From Proteobacteria bacterium UBA6908 (GTDB lineage: Bacteria; Pseudomonadota; Gammaproteobacteria; Acidiferrobacterales; UBA6901), in NCBI GenBank assembly GCA_002451085.1, contig DKBE01000060.1, forward strand, positions 2,295 to 19,271: 16,977 nucleotides of DNA. Reading direction: 5' to 3'. Under the pieces are notes generated by a model. That model did not search any database. It was not told the origin of the DNA and was given only the letters and a program-made list of their open reading frames with translations. Shown here piece after piece: positions 9,129 through 16,521 of this stretch; the first letter of the stretch is position 1; the number at the start of each line of letters is the position of its first letter. A program made the translations under genes and the position numbers.

Positions 9129-9144
9129 TGCATGTTTTGTGCCA
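9129..9144 (-). promoter_or_regulatory. Sigma-54 (RpoN)-type promoter candidate for the pilG operon
   Basis: On the minus strand the bases are TGGCACAAAACATGCA. They match the -24/-12 consensus TGGCACG-N4-TTGCW with two mismatches and keep exactly 10 nt between the essential GG and GC. Transcription would begin near 9118, giving a pilG leader of about 260 nt. RpoN control of type IV pilus genes is established for P. aeruginosa pilA; its use for pilG here is inference. A single match in about 17 kb could still be chance. Confidence 0.45.
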
Positions 9145-9168
9145 GCCCGGCTGTCTGCTGCCACAAAA
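9135..9168. promoter_or_regulatory. 12-bp dyad (11 of 12 paired) overlapping the sigma-54-like element
   Basis: TTTTGTGCCAGC at 9135-9146 and GCTGCCACAAAA at 9157-9168 are inverted copies with one mismatch (9142/9161), around a 10-nt centre. The outer arms read TTTT...AAAA 5' to 3' on each strand, the wrong order for an intrinsic terminator. An operator bound by a dimeric regulator, or an mRNA hairpin in a gshA leader, fits better. One arm includes the -24 element reading toward pilG, so a bound protein could affect both divergent genes. Confidence 0.45.
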
Positions 9169-9238
9169 TCTGTGAATAGTAAAAATATTAGACGCTCGAG
9201 AGCTGATATACCATGTACAAAGTTCATGGGGGTCAAAA

Positions 9239-10543
9239 ATGGCAATCGAACACCTGCAGGCAGTTCCGAACCTCACGACCAGCCTGAACGGGCCGCTACA
9301 GGCCATCGAGACGAGGCTGCTGGACCGCCAGAGGGATATTGAACAGTGGTTTCGAAGCCAATGGCTCGAGACCCCCCCACCTTTTTACGGTTCGGTCGAC
9401 CTGCGGAATGCCGGATTCAAGCTCGCCCCGGTGGATACCAACCTGTTCCCGGCCGGCTTCAACAACCTCAATCCGGAATTCCAGCCACTGTGCATCCAGG
9501 CAATCCAGGCGGCCGTCGAACGCTTCTGCCCGAAGGCCTGCGGCATTCTGGTCATTCCGGAAAGCCATACCCGCAACACCTATTACCTCGAGAATCTGGC
9601 GGGACTGGTGAATCTGCTGGAATTGTCTGGATTTCAGGCCAATATCGGCACCCTGATCCCCGACATCGTGTCCCCACAAACCCTGGATCTACCCTCGGGT
9701 CGACAGATTACGCTGAATCCGCTGACGCGGGACGGCAACAAGCTCACCATCGGGACGCATACCCCCTGTTTCATATTGCTCAACAATGACCTGTCGAGCG
9801 GCGTGCCGGATATCCTCAAGAATCTCGACCAGCCGGTTGCACCCCCCACGTCCATGGGCTGGGCGACGCGCCGTAAATCACGCCATTTCTCCCTGTACTC
9901 ACAGGCCGTGAAGGAATTTGCCGCTCTGATTGAACTCGATCCGTGGTTGATCGACCCGGCATCGCGGCAATGCGGCAAAATCGACTTCCAGAAGCGAGAG
10001 GGCGAGGAGTGTCTCGCCTATTACGTGGATGAGGTCTTGACGGAGGTGCGTGCCAAATACCGGGAGCACGGGGTATCGGAAACCCCGTTTGCCATCATCA
10101 AGGCGGATGCCGGGACTTACGGGATGAACGTCATGAGCGTACGCAGTCCGGAAGAAGCCATTGCCCTGAACCGCAAACAGCGGACCAAAATGGCGCGCGG
10201 CAAGGAGGGACTGGCCGTGACCGAGGTACTGGTACAGGAAGGGGTACACACCTTCGAAACCTGGGAAGAAGCCTATGCCGAACCGGTGGTGTACATGATC
10301 GACCGCTATGTCGTCGGTGGCTTTTACCGGGTGCACGCCGAGCGCGGCAAGGACGAGAACCTGAATGCGCCGGGCATGACCTTTCGGCCGCTGGCGTTCA
10401 CCGAGTCCTGCATCCGCCCGGACCACAACCGTGCGCCCGATGCTTCGCCAAATCGTTTCTATGCCTACGGGGTTATCGCCCGTCTGGCCCTGGTCGCGGC
10501 CGCGCGCGAAATCCGCGAGGCCATCGGGAACCGGCAGCCTTGA
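9239..10543 (+). CDS. gshA: Glutamate-cysteine ligase, Acidithiobacillus ferrooxidans type (PF08886-like)
   Basis: This enzyme joins L-glutamate and L-cysteine with ATP to form gamma-glutamylcysteine, the first step of glutathione synthesis, in the cytoplasm. The 434-residue protein lacks the fold signatures of the common E. coli GshA. It matches by recognition the rarer proteobacterial family first shown in A. ferrooxidans. Characteristic segments are GFKLAPVDTNLFPAGFNNL (about 59-77), SHTRNTYYLENLAGL, PPTSMGWATRRKSRHF, IIKADAGTYGMNVMSV, and MIDRYVVGGFYRVHAERGKD near the C-terminus. The last resemble an ATP-grasp-like nucleotide site, though that reading is inference. The ATG has GGGGG 6 nt upstream. 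It is divergent from pilG and 64 bp before tonB. The usual partner gshB is absent from this locus. Confidence 0.88.
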   Translation: MAIEHLQAVPNLTTSLNGPLQAIETRLLDRQRDIEQWFRSQWLETPPPFYGSVDLRNAGFKLAPVDTNLFPAGFNNLNPEFQPLCIQAIQAAVERFCPKACGILVIPESHTRNTYYLENLAGLVNLLELSGFQANIGTLIPDIVSPQTLDLPSGRQITLNPLTRDGNKLTIGTHTPCFILLNNDLSSGVPDILKNLDQPVAPPTSMGWATRRKSRHFSLYSQAVKEFAALIELDPWLIDPASRQCGKIDFQKREGEECLAYYVDEVLTEVRAKYREHGVSETPFAIIKADAGTYGMNVMSVRSPEEAIALNRKQRTKMARGKEGLAVTEVLVQEGVHTFETWEEAYAEPVVYMIDRYVVGGFYRVHAERGKDENLNAPGMTFRPLAFTESCIRPDHNRAPDASPNRFYAYGVIARLALVAAAREIREAIGNRQP

Positions 10544-10567
10544 CAGTGGTCGGACGGGTGTTAACCT
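10540..10567 (+). promoter_or_regulatory. Sigma-70-type promoter candidate for the tonB-yqgE-ruvX-pyrRBC' operon
   Basis: A perfect -35 box TTGACA (10540-10545) overlaps the gshA stop codon. After a 16-bp spacer comes TAACCT (10562-10567), preceded by TG one base before, an extended -10 arrangement. The -10 hexamer itself matches only three of six consensus bases. Transcription would start near 10574, about 34 nt before the tonB ATG. Confidence 0.45.
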
Positions 10568-10586
10568 CGTTACCACTTGATGTTTC

Positions 10587-10601
10587 GGCCGGAATCCGGC
10601 C
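10587..10601 (+). other. GGCCGG-AAT-CCGGCC hairpin just upstream of tonB
   Basis: A perfect 6-bp all-GC stem with a 3-nt loop ends 6 nt before the tonB ATG and occupies the place where a ribosome binding site would be. No T-run follows, so it is not a convincing terminator. It may lower tonB translation or protect the 5' end. tonB shows no clear Shine-Dalgarno sequence of its own. Confidence 0.5.
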
Positions 10602-10607
10602 CGCGTG

Positions 10608-11504
10608 ATGCGCCACACACAGCCCGCCTACGATTTTTCCGCCACTGACCGGCTCGGTCTCGCGCTGTTCGTTTCCATTCTGTTTCATATGGTGATGGTT
10701 CTCGGAGTCACCTTCAGCGTGCCGCGGGTGCGACTGCCCGGCGCGGAAAGCCTGGAAATCACCCTGGTCCAGACCCGCAGCGATCAGACACCCGATCACG
10801 CGCAATTTCTGGCCCAGGCCAATCAGGACGGCGGCGGAGATGTGCGCAGCCGCGACGTTGCGCGCAGTCCGCTGCCGATCCAGGAAATGAGCGACCAGAA
10901 CACGCGCCTGCCCGTGGCGCAGCCGGAACCCCAAAAGCGGGTGTCCGCATTGAGTGAACTTGTCGCGCTGTTCACTCGCGATGACGCCCGCCGTTCCGTA
11001 AAAACAACCGCACCCCATCTGGAGAAACGCGAGGAAAGCCGTACCGAGGAGCGCATGGGACTTCCGGAGAAGCGGGTACGCGATACCGAACGGGCCCGGC
11101 TCAATGCCGAGATCAACCGCAGCTTCCAGGAATATCAGAAAATGCCACGCCACAAGTACCTGAATGCGCGCACTCAGGAATACAAGTACGCTGCCTACAT
11201 GGATGCGTGGCGCGCCAAGGTCGAACGGGTGGGTAACCTGAATTATCCGGAACAGGCCAAGCGTCAGGATCTCTCCGGCAGCCTGGTGCTCGATGTCGCC
11301 ATCAATCCAGACGGAACGATTCACGCCATTCAGGTGCTGCGACCCTCCCGCCACACACTGCTCGATGACGCCGCGGTGCGCATCGTCGAACTGGCCGCCC
11401 CCTATGCACCGTTGCCTCCCGACATCCGCGCCGAAGTCGATATTCTGCACATCACGCGCACCTGGAAATTCCGCGAAAGCGGCGTGGTCAGTGAAGCCAA
11501 CTGA
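10608..11504 (+). CDS. tonB: TonB-family energy transducer (TonB3-like)
   Basis: TonB proteins pass proton-motive energy from the ExbB-ExbD motor to outer-membrane proteins. This 298-residue protein has one N-terminal membrane anchor (about 16-37, DRLGLALFVSILFHMVMVLG). A charged periplasmic linker follows in place of the usual Pro-rich rod. The C-terminal TonB domain (about 200-293) includes LNYPEQAKRQDLSGSLVLDV, PDGTIHAIQVLRPS and a closing TRTWKF. The ATG at 10608 is preceded directly by an in-frame GTG, and either could start. In P. aeruginosa the syntenic PA0406 (tonB3) is needed for normal twitching and pilus assembly, which fits this neighbourhood. No exbB or exbD gene is nearby, so the motor must be encoded elsewhere. 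Confidence 0.88.
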   Translation: MRHTQPAYDFSATDRLGLALFVSILFHMVMVLGVTFSVPRVRLPGAESLEITLVQTRSDQTPDHAQFLAQANQDGGGDVRSRDVARSPLPIQEMSDQNTRLPVAQPEPQKRVSALSELVALFTRDDARRSVKTTAPHLEKREESRTEERMGLPEKRVRDTERARLNAEINRSFQEYQKMPRHKYLNARTQEYKYAAYMDAWRAKVERVGNLNYPEQAKRQDLSGSLVLDVAINPDGTIHAIQVLRPSRHTLLDDAAVRIVELAAPYAPLPPDIRAEVDILHITRTWKFRESGVVSEAN

Positions 11505-11550
11505 TTACGCTGTTCTTGCGACCGGCACCGGCCTGCCGGATACTGGGGTC

Positions 11551-12114
11551 ATGTCGGACAGCGATCTCCTTACCAATCACTTCCTGATTGCCATGCCCAG
11601 CCTGCGCGATCCCAATTTCGCGCGCACGGTCACCCTCATCTGTGAACACTCCAGTGAGGGCGCCATGGGGATTGTCATCAATCGCCTCACCGATCTGAGC
11701 CTGACCGACATCTTCGAGCAGATGGATATCGATGGCGCTGGCTGCCAACGGCTCGACCTGCCTGTGCATGTCGGCGGCCCGGTACAGAGCAATCGCGGAT
11801 TCGTGCTACACGAACCGGTGGGCGCGTGGGAGTCAACGCTGCGCGTGACCGATGCACTCGGCGTATCCACGTCACGCGACATTCTGGTGGCGCTGGCCGA
11901 CAACCGCGGTCCCCAGCGCTGCCTGCTGGCCCTCGGTTATGCCGGCTGGTCGCCCGGCCAGCTGGAGCGGGAAATTGCCGACAACGCCTGGCTTTCCGGC
12001 CCAGCCGACATGGAGATCCTGTTCGACACACCGGCCGAGGAGCGCTGGAGCGCCGCGGTCAAATGCCTCGGCGTCGACCTCGCCGCCCTGTCGAGCGAGG
12101 CCGGACACGCCTGA
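11551..12114 (+). CDS. yqgE: YqgE/AlgH family protein
   Basis: This is a conserved cytoplasmic protein of 187 residues whose biochemical role is not established. AlgH was first named as an alginate regulator in Pseudomonas. Family signatures are FLIAMPSLRDPNFARTVTLI near the N-terminus, EGAMGIVINRLTD, VHVGGPVQSNRGFVLH, and LALGYAGWSPGQLEREI. The frame is open far upstream inside tonB. I chose the ATG at 11551 because family members start about 10 residues before FLIAMPSL. A GGGG lies 2 nt upstream, rather close for a ribosome binding site. The spacer after tonB holds a CCGGCA/TGCCGG stem (11522-11539). The stop abuts the ruvX start (TGAATG). YqgE next to RuvX is one of the most conserved pairs in proteobacteria. 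Confidence 0.93.
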   Translation: MSDSDLLTNHFLIAMPSLRDPNFARTVTLICEHSSEGAMGIVINRLTDLSLTDIFEQMDIDGAGCQRLDLPVHVGGPVQSNRGFVLHEPVGAWESTLRVTDALGVSTSRDILVALADNRGPQRCLLALGYAGWSPGQLEREIADNAWLSGPADMEILFDTPAEERWSAAVKCLGVDLAALSSEAGHA

Positions 12115-12570
12115 ATGGGTGTCCATACCTACCTCGGCTTTGACTACGGCACCAAAACCATCGGCATTGCCGTGGGCAGCACCGGCTCCGGCCTGGCCGA
12201 ACCCCTGGCGACGGCGCCAGTCCGGCGCGGCACTCCCGACTGGTCGGCGGTCGATCGGCTGGTCGCCACCTGGCAGCCGGCCGCGCTGGTGGTCGGCCTG
12301 CCGTTGAATATGGACGATAGCGAAAATGAAATGACCCGCGCGGCGCGGCGGTTTGGACATCGACTGCAGGGCCGTTACAATCTGCCTGTCCACTGGGTCG
12401 ATGAACGCCTGACCTCGGTAGACGCGAAGAATGCAATGGTAGAGGCCCGCGTGCCCTGGAAACAACGCAAGGCCCGGGTCGACAAGCTCGCCGCGCAGGC
12501 CATCCTGCAGGCCTACCTGGACGAGAGCCGGTTCACGACGAAGGAAGCGCGCCATGCCGCAGACGAATGA
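12115..12570 (+). CDS. ruvX: RuvX/YqgF, RNase H-fold nuclease
   Basis: This 151-residue protein belongs to the YqgF family of RNase H-like nucleases, linked to Holliday junction resolution and to 5'-end maturation of pre-16S rRNA. The N-terminal strand carries the first catalytic Asp ([14 protein letters not shown]10). [20 protein letters not shown] follows at about 61-80. The conserved glutamate is E97 in WVDERLTS, and a C-terminal Asp lies in [14 protein letters not shown] (D123). All three acidic positions are intact. The ATG directly follows the yqgE stop, and its last 17 nt overlap pyrR, so expression is translationally coupled. Confidence 0.95.
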   Translation: MGVHTYLGFDYGTKTIGIAVGSTGSGLAEPLATAPVRRGTPDWSAVDRLVATWQPAALVVGLPLNMDDSENEMTRAARRFGHRLQGRYNLPVHWVDERLTSVDAKNAMVEARVPWKQRKARVDKLAAQAILQAYLDESRFTTKEARHAADE

Positions 12571-13060
12571 CATCGTGGACATCAACGCCACGATCGCCTA
12601 CATGGCGGACGAGCTGCGCCCGTTGCTGATCCGCCAGCCGGTCATGATCGGCATTCACACCGGCGGCGTCTGGGTGGCGGAACGCCTGCATCGGCTGCTG
12701 GAGCTTCCCGATCCGCTCGGCACCCTCGACATCTCGTTCTACCGCGACGACTTCACGCGCGTCGGCGTCAATCCGACAGTCAAGACTTCCAACCTGCCGG
12801 TCAATTTCGAGGAGCGCCACGTGGTCCTGGTGGACGATGTCCTGCACACCGGCCGAACCATTCGCGCCGCGCTCAACGAGATCTTTGACTACGGCCGTCC
12901 CGCCTCAGTAACCCTGGCCGTACTGCTCAACCGCGATGGCCGCGAACTGCCGATCGAGGCGCAAATCGTCGGTCATCACCTGAAGCTGAAAAAACACCAG
13001 CATATCAAGCTGCTCGGGCCGGAGCCCTTGCAACTTGAAATTCAGGAGGCTCACGACTGA
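12554..13060 (+). CDS. pyrR: PyrR, pyrimidine operon regulator / phosphoribosyltransferase-fold protein
   Basis: PyrR proteins bind pyr mRNA in Gram-positive bacteria and often have uracil phosphoribosyltransferase activity. In pseudomonads PyrR is reported as regulatory and may lack that activity. The 168-residue protein has the type I PRTase fold, with the PRPP-binding loop [13 protein letters not shown] at about 90-102 and the PyrR-type hood segment [13 protein letters not shown] at about 59-71. The ATG at 12554 lies inside the end of ruvX, with AAGGAAG 6 nt upstream. The stop shares one base with the pyrB start (TGATG). I saw no Gram-positive-style attenuator before the pyr genes, so an RNA target in this operon is not evident. 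Confidence 0.92.
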   Translation: MPQTNDIVDINATIAYMADELRPLLIRQPVMIGIHTGGVWVAERLHRLLELPDPLGTLDISFYRDDFTRVGVNPTVKTSNLPVNFEERHVVLVDDVLHTGRTIRAALNEIFDYGRPASVTLAVLLNRDGRELPIEAQIVGHHLKLKKHQHIKLLGPEPLQLEIQEAHD

Positions 13061-14040
13061 TGCGTGACGACCTCCAGTTTGACGGTCACGGGCGGCTCCG
13101 CCATCTGCTGACCATCGAAGGCCTTCCGCGTCAGACCCTTCTCGATATTCTCAACACCGCCGAATCGTTCATCTCGGTCGGCGAGCGCGAGATCAAGAAA
13201 GTGCCGCTGATGCGCGGCAAGACCGTGGTCAACCTGTTCTTCGAGTCCTCAACCCGAACCCGCACCACGTTTGAGATCGCCGCCAAGCGGTTGTCAGCCG
13301 ATGTCATCAATCTGGCAGTCGCCCAATCCTCAACCTCCAAGGGCGAAACCGTGCTCGACACGGTGCGCAACCTCGAGGCCATGCACACCGATCTGTTCGT
13401 GGTCCGCCACCGCGAATCCGGTGCCGCCCACCTGATTGCCCGGCATGTCCCGCCACACGTGCATATCGTCAACGCCGGCGACGGCCGGCACGCGCACCCG
13501 ACCCAGGCGCTGCTCGACATGTTCACGATTCGCCGCCACAAGGGTGACTTCGAGAAACTCCGCTTTGCCATTGTCGGTGACATCCTGCACTCGCGGGTGG
13601 CACGTTCGCAGATCCATGCCCTGACGACGCTCGGCGCCGCCGAGGTTCGGGTCATCGCTCCCCGCACCCTGTTGCCGATGGCGGTCGAGAAGCTCGGTGT
13701 GCACCCCTACACCGACATGCGCGCCGGGCTGCACGATGTGGATGTGGTGCTGATGCTGCGGTTGCAGCGCGAGCGCATGAACGGTGCCTTTATTTCCAGC
13801 GAACAGGAGTATTTCAATCTTTATGGCCTGACCCAGGACAAGCTGGAGCGCGCCAAGCCGGACGCCATCGTGATGCATCCCGGCCCGATGAATCGCGGAC
13901 TGGAAATCGACTCGGCCGTGGCGGACGGACCGCAATCGGTGATCCTCCCGCAGGTGACCTATGGTATCGCGGTGCGCATGGCCATCATGGCGTTGATCAT
14001 GGGTGGCGCCGAAACCGCGACCGGCGGGAGGCGCGCATGA
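13060..14040 (+). CDS. pyrB: Aspartate carbamoyltransferase catalytic chain
   Basis: PyrB condenses carbamoyl phosphate with L-aspartate to form carbamoyl aspartate, the committed step of de novo pyrimidine synthesis. The protein has 326 residues. The carbamoyl-phosphate motif [11 protein letters not shown] is at about 62-72, the active-site loop SSTSKGET at about 90-97, [16 protein letters not shown] at about 138-153, and the aspartate-side motif [11 protein letters not shown] near 271-281. AGGAGG lies 10 nt before the ATG. No pyrI regulatory-chain gene follows. Instead pyrC' overlaps the stop by ATGA, the pattern of the Pseudomonas-type PyrB-PyrC' complex. Confidence 0.96.
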   Translation: MRDDLQFDGHGRLRHLLTIEGLPRQTLLDILNTAESFISVGEREIKKVPLMRGKTVVNLFFESSTRTRTTFEIAAKRLSADVINLAVAQSSTSKGETVLDTVRNLEAMHTDLFVVRHRESGAAHLIARHVPPHVHIVNAGDGRHAHPTQALLDMFTIRRHKGDFEKLRFAIVGDILHSRVARSQIHALTTLGAAEVRVIAPRTLLPMAVEKLGVHPYTDMRAGLHDVDVVLMLRLQRERMNGAFISSEQEYFNLYGLTQDKLERAKPDAIVMHPGPMNRGLEIDSAVADGPQSVILPQVTYGIAVRMAIMALIMGGAETATGGRRA

Positions 14041-15323
14041 CCGGGCTCAAGATCCAGGGCGGCCATGTCATTGACCCGGCGAACCACATTGATGCGGTCA
14101 AGGATCTGTACATTGACAGCACCGGCTTCATTGCCGGTGTTGGCAAGGCACCGGAAGGCTTCAAGATCGACCGTACTGTCGATGCCAAGGGTCGGATCGT
14201 TTGCCCGGGGCTTGTGGATCTGCGCGCCCGGTTGCGCGAACCGGGCCTCGAACACAAGGCGACGATGGAAAGCGAAACGCGCGCGGCCGTGGCCGCCGGC
14301 ATCACCACCCTGTGCTGCCCGCCCGATACCTGGCCGGTCATCGACACCCCGGCCATGGCACAGATGATCCAGTCGCGCGCCTGGCGCTTCGGACTGGCCT
14401 TCGTGCATCCGCTCGGTGCGCTCACCCAGGGCCTGGAAGGCAAACTGCTGACCGATATGGCGGCACTGGAAGAAGCCGGCTGCGCCGGAGTCAGCAATGC
14501 GCTCGAACCGATGACCGACACCCTGGTTCTGCGTCGTGCCCTCGAATACGCCGCCACCTTCGGCCTCACCGTGCACCTGCACGCCGAAGACCCATGGCTG
14601 CGCAACAGCGGTTGTGTGCACGAAGGTGAAGTCGGCACACGTCTTGGACTGCCTGGCATTCCGGAAGCCGCCGAAACCGTGACCGTGGCGCGCGATCTGG
14701 CGCTGATCGAGCAGACCGGGGTGCGTGCCCATTTCTGCGGCCTGACCTCGGCGCGCGCCATCGCCATGGTGGCCGAGGCCCGCAAACAGGGACTGTCGGT
14801 GACCGCCGACGTGACGGCCCACCACCTGCACCTCAGCGAACACGACATCGGCTTCTTCAACACCCAGTGTCACGTGCGCCCGCCGCTGCGCTCGACCGGC
14901 GATCGCGAGGCGCTGCGTGCCGCCCTGCGAAGCGGCGTCATCGGGGCGGTCTGCTCCGACCACCAGCCGCACGAACCGGACGCCAAGCTCGCGCCGTTCG
15001 CTGAATCCGAACCTGGCATCTCCGGACTCGAAACCCTGCTGCCGCTGACCCTGAAACTCGTCGACGAAAAGCTGCTCTCCCTGCCGGAGGCCGTCGCCCT
15101 GCTGACCAGCAAACCGGCCGAGATTCTCGGCCTGGAAGCCGGCACCCTGTCGGTCGGTGCTACCGCAGACCTGTGCATTATCGATCCCCGGGCCCACTGG
15201 ACCTTGTCGGCCGACAAAATGGTATCGCGCGGTCACAACTCGCCGTTCCTCGGCTGGGAATTCACCGGTCGAGTCACACACACCCTGGTCGGCGGTGAAG
15301 TAGTCTTCGAACTCGGCGAATAA
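14037..15323 (+). CDS. pyrC: PyrC', dihydroorotase-like protein predicted inactive (PyrB partner)
   Basis: The fold is that of class I dihydroorotase (428 residues), but key metal positions are lost. The HxH after the first strand is R63-A-R65 in [12 protein letters not shown]. The bridging-Asp segment (FSDDG in active enzymes) reads SNALEP at 153-158. The HVS histidine is G235 in [10 protein letters not shown]182 (HLHAED) and the Asp in CSDHQPH are kept. In Pseudomonas such inactive PyrC' subunits assemble with PyrB into a dodecamer and are needed for its activity. The same structural role is likely here, given the ATGA overlap with pyrB. An active dihydroorotase must then be encoded elsewhere. 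Alignment was by eye. Confidence 0.9.
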   Translation: MTGLKIQGGHVIDPANHIDAVKDLYIDSTGFIAGVGKAPEGFKIDRTVDAKGRIVCPGLVDLRARLREPGLEHKATMESETRAAVAAGITTLCCPPDTWPVIDTPAMAQMIQSRAWRFGLAFVHPLGALTQGLEGKLLTDMAALEEAGCAGVSNALEPMTDTLVLRRALEYAATFGLTVHLHAEDPWLRNSGCVHEGEVGTRLGLPGIPEAAETVTVARDLALIEQTGVRAHFCGLTSARAIAMVAEARKQGLSVTADVTAHHLHLSEHDIGFFNTQCHVRPPLRSTGDREALRAALRSGVIGAVCSDHQPHEPDAKLAPFAESEPGISGLETLLPLTLKLVDEKLLSLPEAVALLTSKPAEILGLEAGTLSVGATADLCIIDPRAHWTLSADKMVSRGHNSPFLGWEFTGRVTHTLVGGEVVFELGE

Positions 15324-15345
15324 GTTCTCGCTCGCGACTACTGGC

Positions 15346-15392
15346 CGCACAATGCAACAAGGGCGCCCACGGCGCCCTTGTTGCATTGTGCG
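15346..15392. terminator. Bidirectional terminator-like hairpin between convergent pyrC' and pilU
   Basis: A perfect 22-bp inverted repeat (15346-15367 and 15371-15392) surrounds a 3-nt CAC loop. The top of the stem is GC-rich (GGGCGCC/GGCGCCC) and is followed on each strand by TTGTTGCATT, a broken U-rich tract. It lies 22 nt past the pyrC' stop and 17 nt past the pilU stop, so it can terminate both transcripts. Such extended perfect stems are longer than most intrinsic terminators. Confidence 0.85.
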
Positions 15393-15408
15393 ATGAAGTA
15401 CTCAGCCG

Positions 15409-16521
15409 CTAGAAGGTGATATTGCGCATGGAATCACCCAGTGCCGAGGCATTGGCGTCCTTGCTCTCGAGCTTGATGCGCAGCCGCAGATCGTTTTGCG
15501 AGTCGGCGTTGCGCAGGGCGTCGTCGTAACTGATCAGCCCGGCCTCGTACAGGGAGAACAACGACTGATCGAAGGTCTGCATTCCGGCCTCGGTCGACTT
15601 CTTCATGATTTCCTTGATGCCGGGAATGTCGCCTTTCATGATGAGGTCGGCCACCAGCGGTGAGTTGATCATGACCTCCACCGCCGGCACGCGTCCCTTG
15701 CCATCCTTGTTCGGTATCAGGCGCTGCGAGACGATCGCCTTCAAGTTCAGGCCCAGATCCATCAACAGCTGATGGCGCTTTTCCTCCGGGAAGAAGTTGA
15801 TGATGCGGTCGAGTGCCTGGTTGGCGCTGTTGGCGTGCAAGGTGCACAGGCACAGGTGGCCGGTTTCGGCGAACTGTACGGCATAATCCATGGTTTCGCG
15901 AGCACGCACTTCGCCAATCAGGATCACATCCGGCGCCTGACGCAGGGTGTTCTTGAGTGCATTTTCCCACGATTCGGTATCCACGCCGACTTCACGCTGG
16001 GTGACGATGCAGTTCTTGTGATCGTGCACGTACTCCACCGGATCTTCGATGGTGATGATGTGACCGTAACTATATTCGTTGCGGTATCCGACCATCGCCG
16101 CCAGCGAGGTGGATTTACCAGAACCGGTGGCACCGACGAAGATCACCAAACCGCGCTTGGTGAGGGCGATATCGGCCAGCACCTTCGGCAGGTTGAGATC
16201 GTCGAATTTGGGAATCTTGGTCTCGATGGTACGCAGCACCATGCCGACACAGCCCTGCTGCATGAAAATATTCACGCGGAAGCGGCCAATCTCGCGCGGA
16301 TTGATAGCGAAGTTGCACTCGTTGTGCGCCTCGAACTGGCGGCGCTGCTCCTCGGTCATGATGCCGTAGGCAAAGGCACGCGACTGGTCGGGGGTGAGCG
16401 CCTGCTTGGTGACCGGGGTCACCTTGCCGTCAATCTTGATTGAGGGCGCGATGCCGGCGGTGATGAACAGGTCCGAGGCCTTCTTGTGGACCATCAATTT
16501 CAGGAGATCGCTGAAAACCAT
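15409..16521 (-). CDS. pilU: PilU, type IV pilus retraction ATPase
   Basis: PilU is a hexameric cytoplasmic ATPase that assists PilT in pilus retraction. The 370-residue protein starts with the N2-type domain MVFSDLLKLMVHKKASDLFI. It carries Walker A GATGSGKST at about 130-138, the Asp box IITIEDPVEYVH at about 155-166, Walker B VILIGEVRARETM with E204, and the His box HLCLCTLHANSA at about 222-233. The C-terminal tail past residue 340, with charged and Ser/Ala residues, is longer than in PilT, as is usual for PilU. The ATG follows the pilT TAA with no gap, and GGAGG stands 10 nt upstream inside pilT, so the pair is co-translated. Confidence 0.96.
   Translation of the reverse strand: MVFSDLLKLMVHKKASDLFITAGIAPSIKIDGKVTPVTKQALTPDQSRAFAYGIMTEEQRRQFEAHNECNFAINPREIGRFRVNIFMQQGCVGMVLRTIETKIPKFDDLNLPKVLADIALTKRGLVIFVGATGSGKSTSLAAMVGYRNEYSYGHIITIEDPVEYVHDHKNCIVTQREVGVDTESWENALKNTLRQAPDVILIGEVRARETMDYAVQFAETGHLCLCTLHANSANQALDRIINFFPEEKRHQLLMDLGLNLKAIVSQRLIPNKDGKGRVPAVEVMINSPLVADLIMKGDIPGIKEIMKKSTEAGMQTFDQSLFSLYEAGLISYDDALRNADSQNDLRLRIKLESKDANASALGDSMRNITF

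Larger units (their letters stand above)
8855..9238. other. Divergent intergenic region between pilG and gshA (384 bp)
   Basis: No protein-coding gene is supported here; short frames lack ribosome binding sites and family resemblance. On the minus strand, moving toward pilG, it holds a sigma-54-like element (9144-9129), the palindrome CCGTCGACGG (9066-9075), an AGGGCA/TGCCCT stem (9022-9047), a TTAGCA/TGCTAA stem (9001-9019), and an ACCGGAA/TTCCGGT stem (8932-8970) containing the palindrome GAAGCGCTTC (8936-8945). The stretch 8975-9020 is clearly more AT-rich than its surroundings. On the plus strand I found no convincing sigma-70 promoter for gshA. The best candidate is a weak CTGCCA-16-TAAAAA at 9158-9185. 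Confidence 0.7.

Noticed and set aside
9213..9287. Small frame starting ATGTAC just before gshA, a possible leader peptide
   Set aside because: No Shine-Dalgarno sequence upstream, and it overlaps the gshA start out of frame. The GGGGG at 9228-9232 is correctly placed for gshA instead.
9016..9306. Minus-strand short frame across the pilG-gshA spacer
   Set aside because: No ribosome binding site and no recognisable protein. It overlaps the gshA start and the promoter-like elements.
10473..11450. Minus-strand open frame of 325 codons
   Set aside because: It is antisense to tonB and the gshA end; the TonB C-terminal domain on the plus strand is clear.
13959..15386. Minus-strand open frame of 475 codons
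   Set aside because: It runs opposite to pyrC', whose conserved motifs and overlap with pyrB make it the real gene. The shadow even crosses the terminator hairpin.
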